Below are positions 1-9,929 of a stretch of DNA of 64,000 nt, in pieces. A program made the position numbers and the translations under genes. How positions within the stretch are numbered: position 1 is the stretch's first letter; each line of letters opens with the position of its first letter. The stretch comes from Flavobacterium sp. BFFFF2 (GTDB lineage: Bacteria; Bacteroidota; Bacteroidia; Flavobacteriales; Flavobacteriaceae), in NCBI GenBank assembly GCA_002256385.1, contig NKJD01000012.1:19503-83502 (forward strand), read 5' to 3'. The notes under the pieces are model-generated. The model saw only the letters and a program-made list of their open reading frames with translations. It ran no database searches and was not told the DNA's origin.

Positions 1-3000
1 TTAAGTTTATTTCTCCAGTCGTTGGATTTAAACTTAAATTGGCAGAGTTAGAACTTGTGCATGAAAATTGACCAGTAAAGCTTGTAATGGTATAAGCAGA
101 TGGACTATTACTAGTTAAAGTCACGACAGGGGTTGGGTTTGCGCTTGATTTACAATACGTTATTGCAGAATATGCTGAAGTAAGTGTTGGGGCACAATCA
201 GCAGGAGGATTAGCTACGATGGTAACTGGAATATTTTGATTACTGTAATTAGTAACTAGTAGTATGTAAACTTCTCCAGGCAATGGGTTTGGAATCGTCA
301 AATTTTCGGTAGCGCTGGCTGAGAAACTACAGCCTGTAGTAGTGGTTGCCGCTACTCCAGGAATTACCCCTGGTACCTGTCCATTCTTAATGGCTAAACA
401 CCCGGCATCTTTACTTGTAAATGGACCCCAAGCAGCATAATCAACGTCTGAAGTTTGTGAAATAGTCATATTTAGGGCACCTACTTGTGAACTTGGTATA
501 GTGAAGTTATAAAATGTTGGGTTTTTAGGATTAAGCAAGCAAAAGATTTGATCTTGTTGGTCGTAACCTGTAATAGGAGCTGGCGGATTGTTCACGCAAA
601 GTGAATTGTCACATGAAAAAAGCGTAGTAATACATAATGTAAACGTGCTCGTTTGTGGTGTACTTGCTTCAGAATAAACGCGAATAAAATAGTCTTGTCC
701 TATTGTCAATTGGTTTACCTTAATCTTTGTTAAAGCTGTTGTACTACAAAGTTTATTCGTCAAGTTACCACAAGTGCCGGAATATACAGCAAATCTTATT
801 TGTGATGTACTTCCTCCGGTTGGGGTAATAGAAATATAGTGCGTGGTGTCTGTTGCATAAAAATGGTACCAAACATCATCATCGGGGTTACCTGTACAAG
901 TTCCAATTGGCTCACCAGATGGTGTTGCATTTTGCAATGACCCGTTAACCGTCCTGGTAGGGTCACACAACAAATTCGAACTTGGTATAACTGGTGTTGC
1001 ATTTATACAATTATCATTAGCTACCAATGTGGTGAAATATAACGCATTAGTCCACAAGCTTGTTGTGTTACCAGAGCAAATAGCACGTACCCAAATGACA
1101 TAATTAGTACCCGGTAATAAACTTGTTAAGCCTAATGGTATATTGCCAGCTAGGAAAAGTGTATTAACAGGTAGTGATGGTGAAGGTGCGGCTGTGCCAG
1201 CTGGAGCTAAAACGTATTCCCATTGATTTGCAAGTGAATTGTCTGCGTTGGTAGGTTGCGTCCAAGTTATTATTGCATTAGTTGCCGTCACAGCTGTTGT
1301 TGCAATTGCAGTAGGTCTGCTGCAAGTTTGTTGTGGTAGACAGGCAATAGTTGCATCCCATCCAACAGCAGTAGTAGTTGTACCACTTCTAAATTGAAAG
1401 GTTAAACAGCCTGTGGGATGTGATGAAATGAAAGTTCCTGGATTTGCAGTTCCCCAATATCCACCAGCTAATCCACCTGGTACAGTTCCTGCCCCATTAG
1501 CGCTAGCGAGCATTGGTGACAAGATGTTAGGTCCATCAAAAATATACAAAGCATCTGCACCTGTCTCCGTGTCAAAGGAGTTGAAATTGGCGTATACTAA
1601 ACCATTTGTGATTGTTGGACAAATAGTTGTAACCGTATTTTCGGTATTGCTGTAACTACCTGTATCTCGTCCCGAGTCATAAAAATGTCCAACAGTACAA
1701 TAATCAATTTTTGTAGTAAAAGAATACGGACCAAACCAAATACTTTTATCTGTTGTGCTACATACAGCACGAACGTAAAATTCAAATGGAGTATCAGATT
1801 GAAGCCCCGTAAGTTGAGCCGGATTGTTCGTTGGAGTACCGGTAGCAGTTGGCGAAGGAATGCTGCCAAAAGGAGCTTGAACTACATATTCCCATGAAGT
1901 GGCAGTGCCATTTTCTGTCCAATCAACTTGTGCACTGTTATAGGTGATATTACTCCCTACAATATTTGATGGTCTAGGACAAGTTTGTGGACCATAGCAA
2001 CTAACAGAGGCTACCCAGCCATCAGCCGGCGTTGAAGCGTTGCTTCTAAATACAAATGTTAAACAACCTTGGGAGTTTGTTGAAAAGAATGGCCCAGGAA
2101 TGGTTGTTCCCCAATAACCACCTGCCAAACTACCTGGAACTGTTCCTGCATTATTACTACTAGCAATAAGTGGAGAAGTTGTGGTTGCTCCATCATACAC
2201 ATACAACGCATCTTTGGTGGCTTCGGTACTAAATGCTGAAAACACCACCTGTACTACACCTCCAGGTGTACTGGAACAAATTGTAGTTGTTTTGTTTTCA
2301 CTATTGGCATATTGACCATTTGGTCCTCCAGTATCATAAAATAAATCACCCGCACAAAAATCAGGAGTTGTGGTAAATGTATTTGGGCCTTTCCAAACAC
2401 TAAACGTACCATCACCACAATTTGCTCGAACATAATAATCGTATGTTGTATTTGAATTTAATATTTGACCTGTTGGAAAGTTGGTGTTGGTGCTGGCAGT
2501 TAAATTACCTGAAGTAGTATCTGTAGGAGCAGCACTTCCCGTAACTACCAAATAAACTTCCCATGAAGTTGAGTTACTGGGGTTGGCCCATGAAAGATCG
2601 GCACTATGTGATCCAAAGTTAGCAGAAGTTAGGCCTGTAGGAGGGGCGCAATTTACTTTTACAATATTAAAAGTATAGGCAAGTGTTGTGCCTGGTGATG
2701 CAGTAGAAACTACAAAATAGTAGGTTTGTCCACTGGTAACTTGAACGTCATATGTAATGGGATTACTAGATGTGCTTGAATTTACATTTCCAGCCGCACA
2801 AGTAACACCTACATTACTACATGATGAATACGCATATACACCTGCACTATTCCCTGTCGGGGTAAGTGTTACAGTAACAGCACCAGTAAAAGGCGCAGTA
2901 TAAGAATAAACGGTGTCAAAACCAGTTACAGTTCCAGAGCCACAGTTGCCGCCCGCACTTCCCGCACTTCCTCCACCACTTACAAAATTTCCGTAGGGTA

Positions 3001-4750
3001 AAGTGTTATCAGTTGTGCTGTAAGGCAAACCAGTTACGATAATTGGATTGCCACAAGTTGAGCCTGTTCCGGATGTTCTAAATGTTTTTGGGCCAGTCCA
3101 CTGGCTGTATCCTCCTGTTGCACATACTGATCGAACATAAAACTCATAATCGGTTAGGGGGAGAAGCACACCAGCAGGATTAGCAGTTAAACTATTCGTG
3201 CTTGTTCCATTTGCAACAGTTGGAATGCCAGAGCCAGCCAGTTGCACATAATATTCCCAAGAAGTTGCTGCTGGTGTTCCTGTACCATTGGTCCAACTTA
3301 ATACAGCAGATGTGTCCGTTATATTTGCTACTGTTAATGGCGATGCTGGAATGTTTACAGGCGGTTCACAAGTATAAACTTGTAATGTTAACGTATACGT
3401 AATAACTGGTCCAGTAGAAGAAACCACGATGTAATACGTTGACCCGCTTGTTACCGGAAAGTTAAATGATCTTGGAACTGAATTGGCACCCGCTTTTCCT
3501 CCTAAACAAGCAACTCCAATACTTGAACAGTTGGCATATGCAAAGACCCCTGAGTTTGTTTGACCTGGAGTCAAAACAACACCTAATGAGCCTGTAAAAT
3601 TGGCAGTGTAAGCATAAACAACATCATTACCAGCTAGAAAAGTTGAATTGGTACCGCATGTAGTACCAGGGGTATTACCTGTTGGGGAAATGAAATTTCC
3701 ATAATTGGCTGTTGTATCAGATGTTAGGTAAGGTAGCGTTCCAACTACAATCGGATCTGCACACGTTTCCCCAAGTTTCATTGTTTTGAAAGTGTATGTC
3801 TGTGTTGACGAAGGAAGCAATAAGCTCCAATCAGATTTTGATCCGCTAACACAAACTGCTCTGATGTAAACATTATACTTTGTGTCTGGTAATAAGCCAG
3901 ATGGGCTTACTGAAGTAGTGGTAGTGTTTGTGCCATTACCACTAGGAGCAGGCGCTGTATCTAACTGATAAACATATTCCCAAGATGCGCCCGTAGGTAG
4001 TGCGGGTGCAGCAGTCCATGTTACTGTTCCTGCGGTAGTAGTTATTGCTGTGGCAGTACTGGTAATGGTTGTTGGTAAGAAGCACTGTTCTTCCAACCGA
4101 ACATCATCAATTAAAATACGATCACCGCCCGTTGCAGTCTGCGATGCAGGCTGACTGTAAACTCTGTCAAAAGCTAAATAGTATTGTTGGTTCCAATAAA
4201 TACTTGGAAATGAATACGTAACTTCGTAATAACTATTAATATTGATGCTTGGAATCAAAGTGAGTTCAGTCCAACTTTTTAACTCGGTATACGCTGTTAT
4301 GTCAGTTTGATTGGCATTTGGATTTGGATTGGTCACATCTGTTTTAGGTGCAATTTTAAGTTTTAACAGAGTCCCTTGGGGACCTACTTGCGTTAATCTA
4401 GCATAAAACTTTAAGATTCCATTATTAGGAATAGTTACAAGAGGAGTAGCTAAATAATCTTCTGAGGTATTTCCAGCACCATTGTTCTTTGTATTCATAA
4501 AAGCTGCAACAGTTCCGGTACGAGCAGTGAAACTGGTTGGAAGAGGTGGACTATTTGTCCATCTTGTGGCGTTTGGACCCACATTATTTCCAAATGTGGC
4601 CCAGTTTCCAGAAGTCAACGACCAGTTTGTTGACGGAAGTGCATCTGGCCCTAAAGCGCCATTGACTGGCACTTCAAATCCTTCGGTTAACTGGGAAAAT
4701 CCAGCTAATGAGAAGAATAGCGATAAAATCAGCAAAATAAATCTTTTCAT
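1..4750 (-). CDS. Large secreted multidomain adhesin (FN3/CUB-like/PPC-like), 3' end outside window
   Basis: The reading frame opens at the ATG at 4750 and stays open to base 1 (1583 codons, no stop), so the C-terminus is missing. Residues 1-20 form a signal peptide (MKRFILLILSLFFSLAGFSQ). Residues 21-215 look like a choice-of-anchor/cleaved-adhesin lectin-like domain. Five fibronectin type III-like domains follow near residues 222, 462, 700, 925 and 1145, each with a WEY/WEV strand and a YxxYVRAxC motif. Between them lie two PPC-like domains (about 320-460 and 563-700) and two CUB-like domains (about 792-925 and 1015-1145, with an ALYVYDG-type motif). Two more beta domains follow. Such proteins are usually exported by T9SS and carry a C-terminal sorting domain, which would lie off the left edge. 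Surface adhesion is an inference; no catalytic motif was seen. Confidence 0.85.
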   Translation of the reverse strand, partial: MKRFILLILSLFFSLAGFSQLTEGFEVPVNGALGPDALPSTNWSLTSGNWATFGNNVGPNATRWTNSPPLPTSFTARTGTVAAFMNTKNNGAGNTSEDYLATPLVTIPNNGILKFYARLTQVGPQGTLLKLKIAPKTDVTNPNPNANQTDITAYTELKSWTELTLIPSININSYYEVTYSFPSIYWNQQYYLAFDRVYSQPASQTATGGDRILIDDVRLEEQCFLPTTITSTATAITTTAGTVTWTAAPALPTGASWEYVYQLDTAPAPSGNGTNTTTTSVSPSGLLPDTKYNVYIRAVCVSGSKSDWSLLLPSSTQTYTFKTMKLGETCADPIVVGTLPYLTSDTTANYGNFISPTGNTPGTTCGTNSTFLAGNDVVYAYTANFTGSLGVVLTPGQTNSGVFAYANCSSIGVACLGGKAGANSVPRSFNFPVTSGSTYYIVVSSTGPVITYTLTLQVYTCEPPVNIPASPLTVANITDTSAVLSWTNGTGTPAATSWEYYVQLAGSGIPTVANGTSTNSLTANPAGVLLPLTDYEFYVRSVCATGGYSQWTGPKTFRTSGTGSTCGNPIIVTGLPYSTTDNTLPYGNFVSGGGSAGSAGGNCGSGTVTGFDTVYSYTAPFTGAVTVTLTPTGNSAGVYAYSSCSNVGVTCAAGNVNSSTSSNPITYDVQVTSGQTYYFVVSTASPGTTLAYTFNIVKVNCAPPTGLTSANFGSHSADLSWANPSNSTSWEVYLVVTGSAAPTDTTSGNLTASTNTNFPTGQILNSNTTYDYYVRANCGDGTFSVWKGPNTFTTTPDFCAGDLFYDTGGPNGQYANSENKTTTICSSTPGGVVQVVFSAFSTEATKDALYVYDGATTTSPLIASSNNAGTVPGSLAGGYWGTTIPGPFFSTNSQGCLTFVFRSNASTPADGWVASVSCYGPQTCPRPSNIVGSNITYNSAQVDWTENGTATSWEYVVQAPFGSIPSPTATGTPTNNPAQLTGLQSDTPFEFYVRAVCSTTDKSIWFGPYSFTTKIDYCTVGHFYDSGRDTGSYSNTENTVTTICPTITNGLVYANFNSFDTETGADALYIFDGPNILSPMLASANGAGTVPGGLAGGYWGTANPGTFISSHPTGCLTFQFRSGTTTTAVGWDATIACLPQQTCSRPTAIATTAVTATNAIITWTQPTNADNSLANQWEYVLAPAGTAAPSPSLPVNTLFLAGNIPLGLTSLLPGTNYVIWVRAICSGNTTSLWTNALYFTTLVANDNCINATPVIPSSNLLCDPTRTVNGSLQNATPSGEPIGTCTGNPDDDVWYHFYATDTTHYISITPTGGSTSQIRFAVYSGTCGNLTNKLCSTTALTKIKVNQLTIGQDYFIRVYSEASTPQTSTFTLCITTLFSCDNSLCVNNPPAPITGYDQQDQIFCLLNPKNPTFYNFTIPSSQVGALNMTISQTSDVDYAAWGPFTSKDAGCLAIKNGQVPGVIPGVAATTTTGCSFSASATENLTIPNPLPGEVYILLVTNYSNQNIPVTIVANPPADCAPTLTSAYSAITYCKSSANPTPVVTLTSNSPSAYTITSFTGQFSCTSSNSANLSLNPTTGEINL

Positions 4751-4800
4751 AAAATGAAAGTTTAGTAAGAAAATTATAGTTTTTCGGTTAATTCAAGCTA

Positions 4801-4808
4801 CAAATCTA
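4801..4808 (-). promoter_or_regulatory. Candidate -7 element of the adhesin gene
   Basis: On the minus strand these bases read TAGATTTG, a match to the Bacteroidota TAnnTTTG element, about 50 bases before the adhesin ATG at 4750. No clear TTG -33 element was found at the usual distance, so support is moderate. Confidence 0.35.
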
Positions 4809-4895
4809 ATAATATTTATTTATCTTTTACTTTTTGATCTAATTTTTAACGGATATCCCAAAATGATTTTCGAATGGTCATGCCCCGTTATTTTG

Positions 4896-4903
4896 TACTT
4901 TTG
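4896..4903 (+). promoter_or_regulatory. Candidate -7 element of hflX
   Basis: TACTTTTG matches the Bacteroidota TAnnTTTG -7 element and lies 12 bases before the hflX ATG, so the mRNA leader would be very short. The -33 element is weak. Confidence 0.4.
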
Positions 4904-4915
4904 TAAAAAATTATT

Positions 4916-6145
4916 ATGCTTGAGGTTCAACAAACCGACCTTGAATCTGTTGTAATTGTTGGTATTGTTACACAGAATCAAACCGAAGAAAAATTAAGTG
5001 AGTATTTAGATGAGTTGGAATTTCTAACTCAGACTGCGGGTGGTTCAGTAGTTAATAGATTCTGGCAACGACTTGAAAGACCAAATCCAAAAACTTTTTT
5101 GGGTACGGGTAAAATAGAGCAAATTAGGGATTACATAGCTGAAAACAATATTTCTACTGCCATTTTTGATGATGAATTAACGCCCTCTCAACAAAAGAAT
5201 TTAAATAAGGAATTGAATTGCAAAGTGCTTGACCGGACCAATTTAATTCTGGATATTTTTGCGCAACGGGCCCAAACATCTTATGCCAGAACACAAGTAG
5301 AATTAGCACAGTGCCAATATTTATTACCGAGATTAACCGGAATGTGGACGCACTTAGAGCGCCAAAAAGGTGGGATTGGTTTGCGGGGTCCTGGTGAAAC
5401 CGAAATTGAAACTGACCGACGGATCGTGAGAGATCGAATTTCATTGCTTAAAGATAAATTAAAAACGATCGATAAGCAAATGGCCATTCAGCGCGGTAAT
5501 CGTGGTGCATTAGTTCGTGTAGCATTGGTTGGCTATACTAACGTTGGCAAATCAACGTTAATGAACACGATCAGTAAAAGTGAGGTGTTTGTCGAAAACA
5601 AGTTATTTGCCACTTTAGATACCACGGTGCGTAAGGTGGTGATACGTAATCTGCCATTTCTATTGTCTGACACAGTTGGTTTTATTCGAAAATTACCCAC
5701 GCAACTTATAGAATCTTTTAAAAGTACCCTTGATGAAGTTCGTGAAGCTGATTTATTATTGCATGTGGTTGATATTTCACATGCCGATTTTGAAGCACAC
5801 ATTTTCTCAGTTAATCAGATATTGAACGAAATAGATTGTCAAAGCAAGCCGACAATCATGGTTTTTAATAAGGTGGATGTGTTTTCGCATCAAATGATAG
5901 ATGCGGATGATTTAGTTACTGAAAAAACGAGTAAACATTATACTTTAGAAGAATGGCAAACAACTTGGATGAATCGGGTAGGGGAGTCACATGCATTATT
6001 TATTTCTGCAACTGAACGAACCCATTTAGAAACATTCAGAGACAGGGTGTATCAGGCGGTCCGGGATATTCACATTATGCGTTTCCCTTATAATCATTTT
6101 TTATACCCCGAATTAAGTCATGCTCCTGATGATAATGAGGATTAA
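4916..6145 (+). CDS. hflX: Ribosome-associated GTPase HflX
   Basis: HflX is a cytoplasmic GTPase that binds the 50S subunit and splits or rescues stalled ribosomes. The 409-residue protein has the HflX N-terminal domain, the family signature RGPGETEIETDRR (157-169), a coiled linker, and a G domain with P-loop GYTNVGKST (206-214), G3 DTVGFIRKLP (252-261) and G4 NKVD (308-311). The length is normal for the family. The ATG at 4916 follows a TACTTTTG promoter element and gives a full N-terminus. The gene stands alone: it is divergent from the adhesin and convergent with the DUF5686 gene, so it is probably a single-gene transcript. Confidence 0.97.
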   Translation: MLEVQQTDLESVVIVGIVTQNQTEEKLSEYLDELEFLTQTAGGSVVNRFWQRLERPNPKTFLGTGKIEQIRDYIAENNISTAIFDDELTPSQQKNLNKELNCKVLDRTNLILDIFAQRAQTSYARTQVELAQCQYLLPRLTGMWTHLERQKGGIGLRGPGETEIETDRRIVRDRISLLKDKLKTIDKQMAIQRGNRGALVRVALVGYTNVGKSTLMNTISKSEVFVENKLFATLDTTVRKVVIRNLPFLLSDTVGFIRKLPTQLIESFKSTLDEVREADLLLHVVDISHADFEAHIFSVNQILNEIDCQSKPTIMVFNKVDVFSHQMIDADDLVTEKTSKHYTLEEWQTTWMNRVGESHALFISATERTHLETFRDRVYQAVRDIHIMRFPYNHFLYPELSHAPDDNED

Positions 6146-6185
6146 AAAGATTTGAAATTGTGGGTGGAAAGCTTGTTTAACTTGT

Positions 6186-8690
6186 TTAGAACTCAGGATT
6201 AAAGCCTAAACGCAGCCCAAAATGAGGTGCTTCTGATCCGTTAACGTCATTAAAATTGCTTCGCCACACAAAATCTACGCGAAGTGGCCTGAAGTTTCCA
6301 TACCCAATATTGTCTATTCCAAATCCAAATTCGCTATAAAACCTTTCAGATGGTGCATTGTAGGTGATGTTTGATTTGTTTATTGCAATATTTTCATTTC
6401 TTATGGTGCCATATACCGTTCTGAAAAATGCAATTTCACGCAATTTCAATTTTTTAATTAATGGAATACGGTTTAAAATTAAGCCATTAAAATGATGGTT
6501 AAAATGTCCCATTATGTACGTGTCAGTTACCAAATCATAGTAATCCAATAAACAAAAAGTATTGCTCATTATAGAGTACGCTTGATTTCCAGCGATAGGG
6601 TTTAACAAAGGGAGAGGAAGTGTTTCAAAAGTTTTTCCCGCTTCAATATAGGTGCGCAAAATGCCTAAATTACTCAAAAAAATGGGTCTTGACACACCAG
6701 CTTGAACTTTATTATAATTAAAGTCGCCTCCTAAAAGGTTTTTGTAACCATGGGTATATTTTAACGTGATTGTTGGATATAATGTTCGACCAAATCGTTG
6801 GTCAACACCAAAACCATAGACAAAACGATTTGGTGTATATGTTATTGCAATATTGGTTGCTACGCTTGTTACCTCTTTTTGAATATTCGTGCCATCAAAA
6901 GTGTAATCAAGAGGGAAGAATTCTTCAGAAGCAGTTCGAATTCTTTGATGAACGTTGGTCAATGTAAAATGTAAATTGTTATGGATCGCCCAATCAAAGT
7001 AAATACTGTTTTTCACTACTCTTGATAAAAAATAGTTAGATCCTCTGTTAATAATCAAATTCGATGAATTCACATTAGAAATTAAATCAGACACATCCAT
7101 TGAAAGTCCTCCAAGTTGCAAATTGTCATTGAGGTGGGTAATTCCTAAAATCATTCTCGGTTTTGCACTAAAAAGGTATTTTACTTCGCCTCCATATTTA
7201 AAAAGATTGTCTCTAGTTCCATAAACAACATACAATTGGGCTCTAAATAAATCGTTCGGTGTCTTGAAACTTCTTAAACCTGCCTGGCATCTGATGCCTT
7301 CTATGTCATTGTTAGAAATGCCCTGCCAAATTGATCCAAACTGAATATTTTTATAAACAGGGATGTAACCTGTTGCTAAGATATTAATGACATTGGATAC
7401 ATTTTTTACACGAGGAATCTCTTTTAACTCATTAATAATTTGTCTGGTCGCTTTTAAATTTGGGTCTTTTGTAGTGACATTGTTCCAATACGAATCTTCT
7501 TTTAAAAATTGATCTGATCGGGTTTGTTCAATTACTTGGTTATAGAAAGAACCATCGTGCTTAGGATCTAGGTCATATTCACTAAAAACTATATTTTTAC
7601 GAACAAACAAACCTTTCTCTTGGTCATTTTTTGTCAGCAATGTAAAATCACCTTCGTAAAAATCTCTAGCAGGCAAGTACACACTATCATTTGCCACTTC
7701 AAAACTTTTTTCAATAGAAAGGTCGCGAACTAAGTTTAAATTGATTCGTCGATTTACTTTCATACTGATTTCAGTTATAGCAAACTGATTGTCAATTACT
7801 TTAAATGATCCCTCGAAAGCTATAGTGCCTGTGTTTCTCGGGAAAAAGTAAATGTGGTAAGTTTTTTTATTGTTCTCTACAATACTATCTTTTAATACAT
7901 AATCATAGACACCGTATCCTCTGGTTGAAATTGGACTGACAAATGGTTTGTTTAAAATTATAATATCGTCATCATATATATTGATGTCTGTAAAAGTATT
8001 GCTTATTCGATCAAAAATAAATCCTTGTTGTCCAACACCAACATTTCGCTCCGCTTCTATGTCAACGCGCTCTTTCTTAATTTCGTTATTACCATAAATC
8101 GACTCGTAGATTTCTTTCATGTAAATTGGCACAAAAAAGCGTTTGTCCTTTTTGCCAGATCTAATAATACGAGCAATACTATCATAATTTGAGCCCATTG
8201 TTTTCTTCAAAAAGATGCTATCCAAATTGCTTAATCCGACCGAAACAGAAGTGTATCTTTTGTAATCGTAAGCTTTAACTAATTGGAGTCCATTTTTCTT
8301 TTTATGCGCCCAAATTCCTTTTAATATTCGATATGCTGGATTTTCTTTTTTAGATAAGTGTTTTTTTGGTCTGGATACAACCACTACTTCTCTTAGTTCT
8401 TGACCCTTACTCAACCTGATGGTTAGTCCTTTTACTAGGTTGCTTTTAAGGGCGATAATTTTGGTGGTATATCCAACAAATGACACTTCTATTTGGTCGA
8501 AGTTTTTATCCGATTTCAATTGAAAATGTCCATCAATGTCTGTTGAAACCCCTACTCGACTATTTTTAAATACAATATTGGCAAATGGAAGTCCTTCGTT
8601 GTTTTCGTCAACTACAGTTCCAGAAACCTCAGTTTGAGCATACCCAATATTAAAACCAATAAGTGTAATAAAAAAAAGGAGTAGTTTCAT
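6186..8690 (-). CDS. DUF5686 outer-membrane protein with carboxypeptidase-regulatory-like N-terminal domain
   Basis: An 834-residue protein starting at the ATG at 8690 (MKLLLFFITLIGFNIGYAQ, a clear signal peptide). A longer frame reaching 8801 would overlap pdhB and hide the signal peptide, so it was not used. Residues about 21-110 are a CarboxypepD_reg-like beta-sandwich (SGTVVDENNEGLPFANIVF) as found at the start of many Bacteroidota TonB-linked proteins. The rest matches the DUF5686 type, rich in amphipathic strands, and ends in an aromatic outer-membrane-barrel-like C-terminus (LRLGFNPEF). The function is unknown; a role in the outer membrane is an inference. It lies 61 bases downstream of pdhB on the same strand and may be cotranscribed with it. 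Confidence 0.85.
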   Translation of the reverse strand: MKLLLFFITLIGFNIGYAQTEVSGTVVDENNEGLPFANIVFKNSRVGVSTDIDGHFQLKSDKNFDQIEVSFVGYTTKIIALKSNLVKGLTIRLSKGQELREVVVVSRPKKHLSKKENPAYRILKGIWAHKKKNGLQLVKAYDYKRYTSVSVGLSNLDSIFLKKTMGSNYDSIARIIRSGKKDKRFFVPIYMKEIYESIYGNNEIKKERVDIEAERNVGVGQQGFIFDRISNTFTDINIYDDDIIILNKPFVSPISTRGYGVYDYVLKDSIVENNKKTYHIYFFPRNTGTIAFEGSFKVIDNQFAITEISMKVNRRINLNLVRDLSIEKSFEVANDSVYLPARDFYEGDFTLLTKNDQEKGLFVRKNIVFSEYDLDPKHDGSFYNQVIEQTRSDQFLKEDSYWNNVTTKDPNLKATRQIINELKEIPRVKNVSNVINILATGYIPVYKNIQFGSIWQGISNNDIEGIRCQAGLRSFKTPNDLFRAQLYVVYGTRDNLFKYGGEVKYLFSAKPRMILGITHLNDNLQLGGLSMDVSDLISNVNSSNLIINRGSNYFLSRVVKNSIYFDWAIHNNLHFTLTNVHQRIRTASEEFFPLDYTFDGTNIQKEVTSVATNIAITYTPNRFVYGFGVDQRFGRTLYPTITLKYTHGYKNLLGGDFNYNKVQAGVSRPIFLSNLGILRTYIEAGKTFETLPLPLLNPIAGNQAYSIMSNTFCLLDYYDLVTDTYIMGHFNHHFNGLILNRIPLIKKLKLREIAFFRTVYGTIRNENIAINKSNITYNAPSERFYSEFGFGIDNIGYGNFRPLRVDFVWRSNFNDVNGSEAPHFGLRLGFNPEF

Positions 8691-8751
8691 ATGAATAAAA
8701 AAAGCTTCAGTGTTTAAGTGCTGAAGCTCTTTATGATTAAAAGTTTGTTTG

Positions 8752-9732
8752 CTAATTTTTATAGAGTACTTTTCTAACAGCTTTTTTAACATCTTCTGCA
8801 TTTGGCAGCCATTCTTTAAGAAGAACAGGTGAAAATGGCGCTGGTGTGTCAGCGGTAGTTATTCGTTGAATCGGTGCATCTAAATAATCAAAAGCTTGCT
8901 CTTGTACCATATAAGTAATTTCAGACGCCACACTAGCAAAAGGCCAAGCTTCTTCTAAAACAACCAATCGGTTTGTTTTTTTAACAGAATCTAAAATGGT
9001 GTTATAATCCAAAGGCCTAATGGTTCTTAAGTCAATAACTTCACAAGAGATGCCATCTTTCGAAAGGTCTTCAGCAGCTGTTAATGCTTCTTTAATAATT
9101 TTCCCAAAGGTTACTATTGTTACGTCAGATCCTTCTCTTTTAATGTCTGCTAAACCTATTGGTATGGTATATTCCCCTTCAGGCACCTCACCTTTATCTC
9201 CATACATCTGTTCACTCTCCATGAAAATGACAGGGTCGTTATCACGAATAGCTGATTTCAATAGTCCCTTTGCATCATAAGGTGTTGATGGCACAATTAC
9301 TTTTAGGCCTGGTGTGTTTGCATACCAACTTTCAAATGCTTGTGAATGTGTTGCCGCCAATTGGCCAGCAGAAGCGGTAGGACCTCTAAAGACAATAGGG
9401 ATTGGGAGTTGACCACCTGACATTTGACGCATTTTTGCAGCGTTATTAATAATTTGATCTATTCCAACCAAAGAAAAATTGAATGTCATAAATTCCACGA
9501 TAGGTCGAAGCCCATTCATAGCCGATCCGACAGCTATTCCTGCAAATCCTAATTCCGCAATAGGTGTGTCTATTACCCGATCTGGACCAAATTCTGCTAA
9601 CATCCCTTTTGAAGCTTTATAAGCGCCATTATATTCAGCTACTTCTTCGCCCATTAAGTATATGTTTTTATCTCTGCGCATTTCTTCGCTCATGGCTTCA
9701 GCAATGGCTTCTCGAAATTGAATTGTTTTCAT
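8752..9732 (-). CDS. pdhB: Pyruvate dehydrogenase E1 component subunit beta
   Basis: This is the beta subunit of the thiamine-diphosphate-dependent E1 enzyme, which decarboxylates pyruvate and acetylates the E2 lipoyl domain. The 326-residue protein begins MKTIQFREAIAEAMSEEM and shows the E1-beta features MGEEVAEYNGAYK, DTPIAELGFAGIAVGSAM and the C-terminal transketolase domain (VTFGKIIKEAL to LEEAWPFASVASEI). The ATG at 9732 was chosen over an in-frame TTG five codons upstream because the family starts at MKTIQF. The alpha subunit and E2 are not in the window. A branched-chain 2-oxoacid E1 beta is less likely given the close E1-beta pattern. Confidence 0.93.
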   Translation of the reverse strand: MKTIQFREAIAEAMSEEMRRDKNIYLMGEEVAEYNGAYKASKGMLAEFGPDRVIDTPIAELGFAGIAVGSAMNGLRPIVEFMTFNFSLVGIDQIINNAAKMRQMSGGQLPIPIVFRGPTASAGQLAATHSQAFESWYANTPGLKVIVPSTPYDAKGLLKSAIRDNDPVIFMESEQMYGDKGEVPEGEYTIPIGLADIKREGSDVTIVTFGKIIKEALTAAEDLSKDGISCEVIDLRTIRPLDYNTILDSVKKTNRLVVLEEAWPFASVASEITYMVQEQAFDYLDAPIQRITTADTPAPFSPVLLKEWLPNAEDVKKAVRKVLYKN

Positions 9733-9886
9733 CTGTGTTTTTTTCAAAAATGAGTGACAAAAGTAGAAAAAAAACTCAATGACAAGAGATTTAGAACTGT
9801 CAATCGATTACCTAAATTATTTAAGATTAAAAAATTAAATTAAGTTTAATTTATTTGTCTATTAAATGTGAATTGTATTGTTTTTT

Positions 9887-9919
9887 TTTGCAATCGATGA
9901 ATATCATTGAATTAATTTG
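9887..9919 (+). promoter_or_regulatory. Weak candidate promoter of the metallopeptidase gene
   Basis: TTTG at 9887-9890 and TTAATTTG at 9912-9919 are separated by 21 bases, close to the Bacteroidota TTG/TAnnTTTG pattern with one mismatch. The ATG at 9930 follows after 10 bases, so the mRNA would have almost no leader. Confidence 0.25.
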
Positions 9920-9929
9920 TTTTTGAAAT

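Noticed and set aside
8691..8801. A 37-residue N-terminal extension of the DUF5686 protein
   Set aside because: It overlaps the end of pdhB and would place a clear signal peptide at residue 38. The ATG at 8690 is the natural start.
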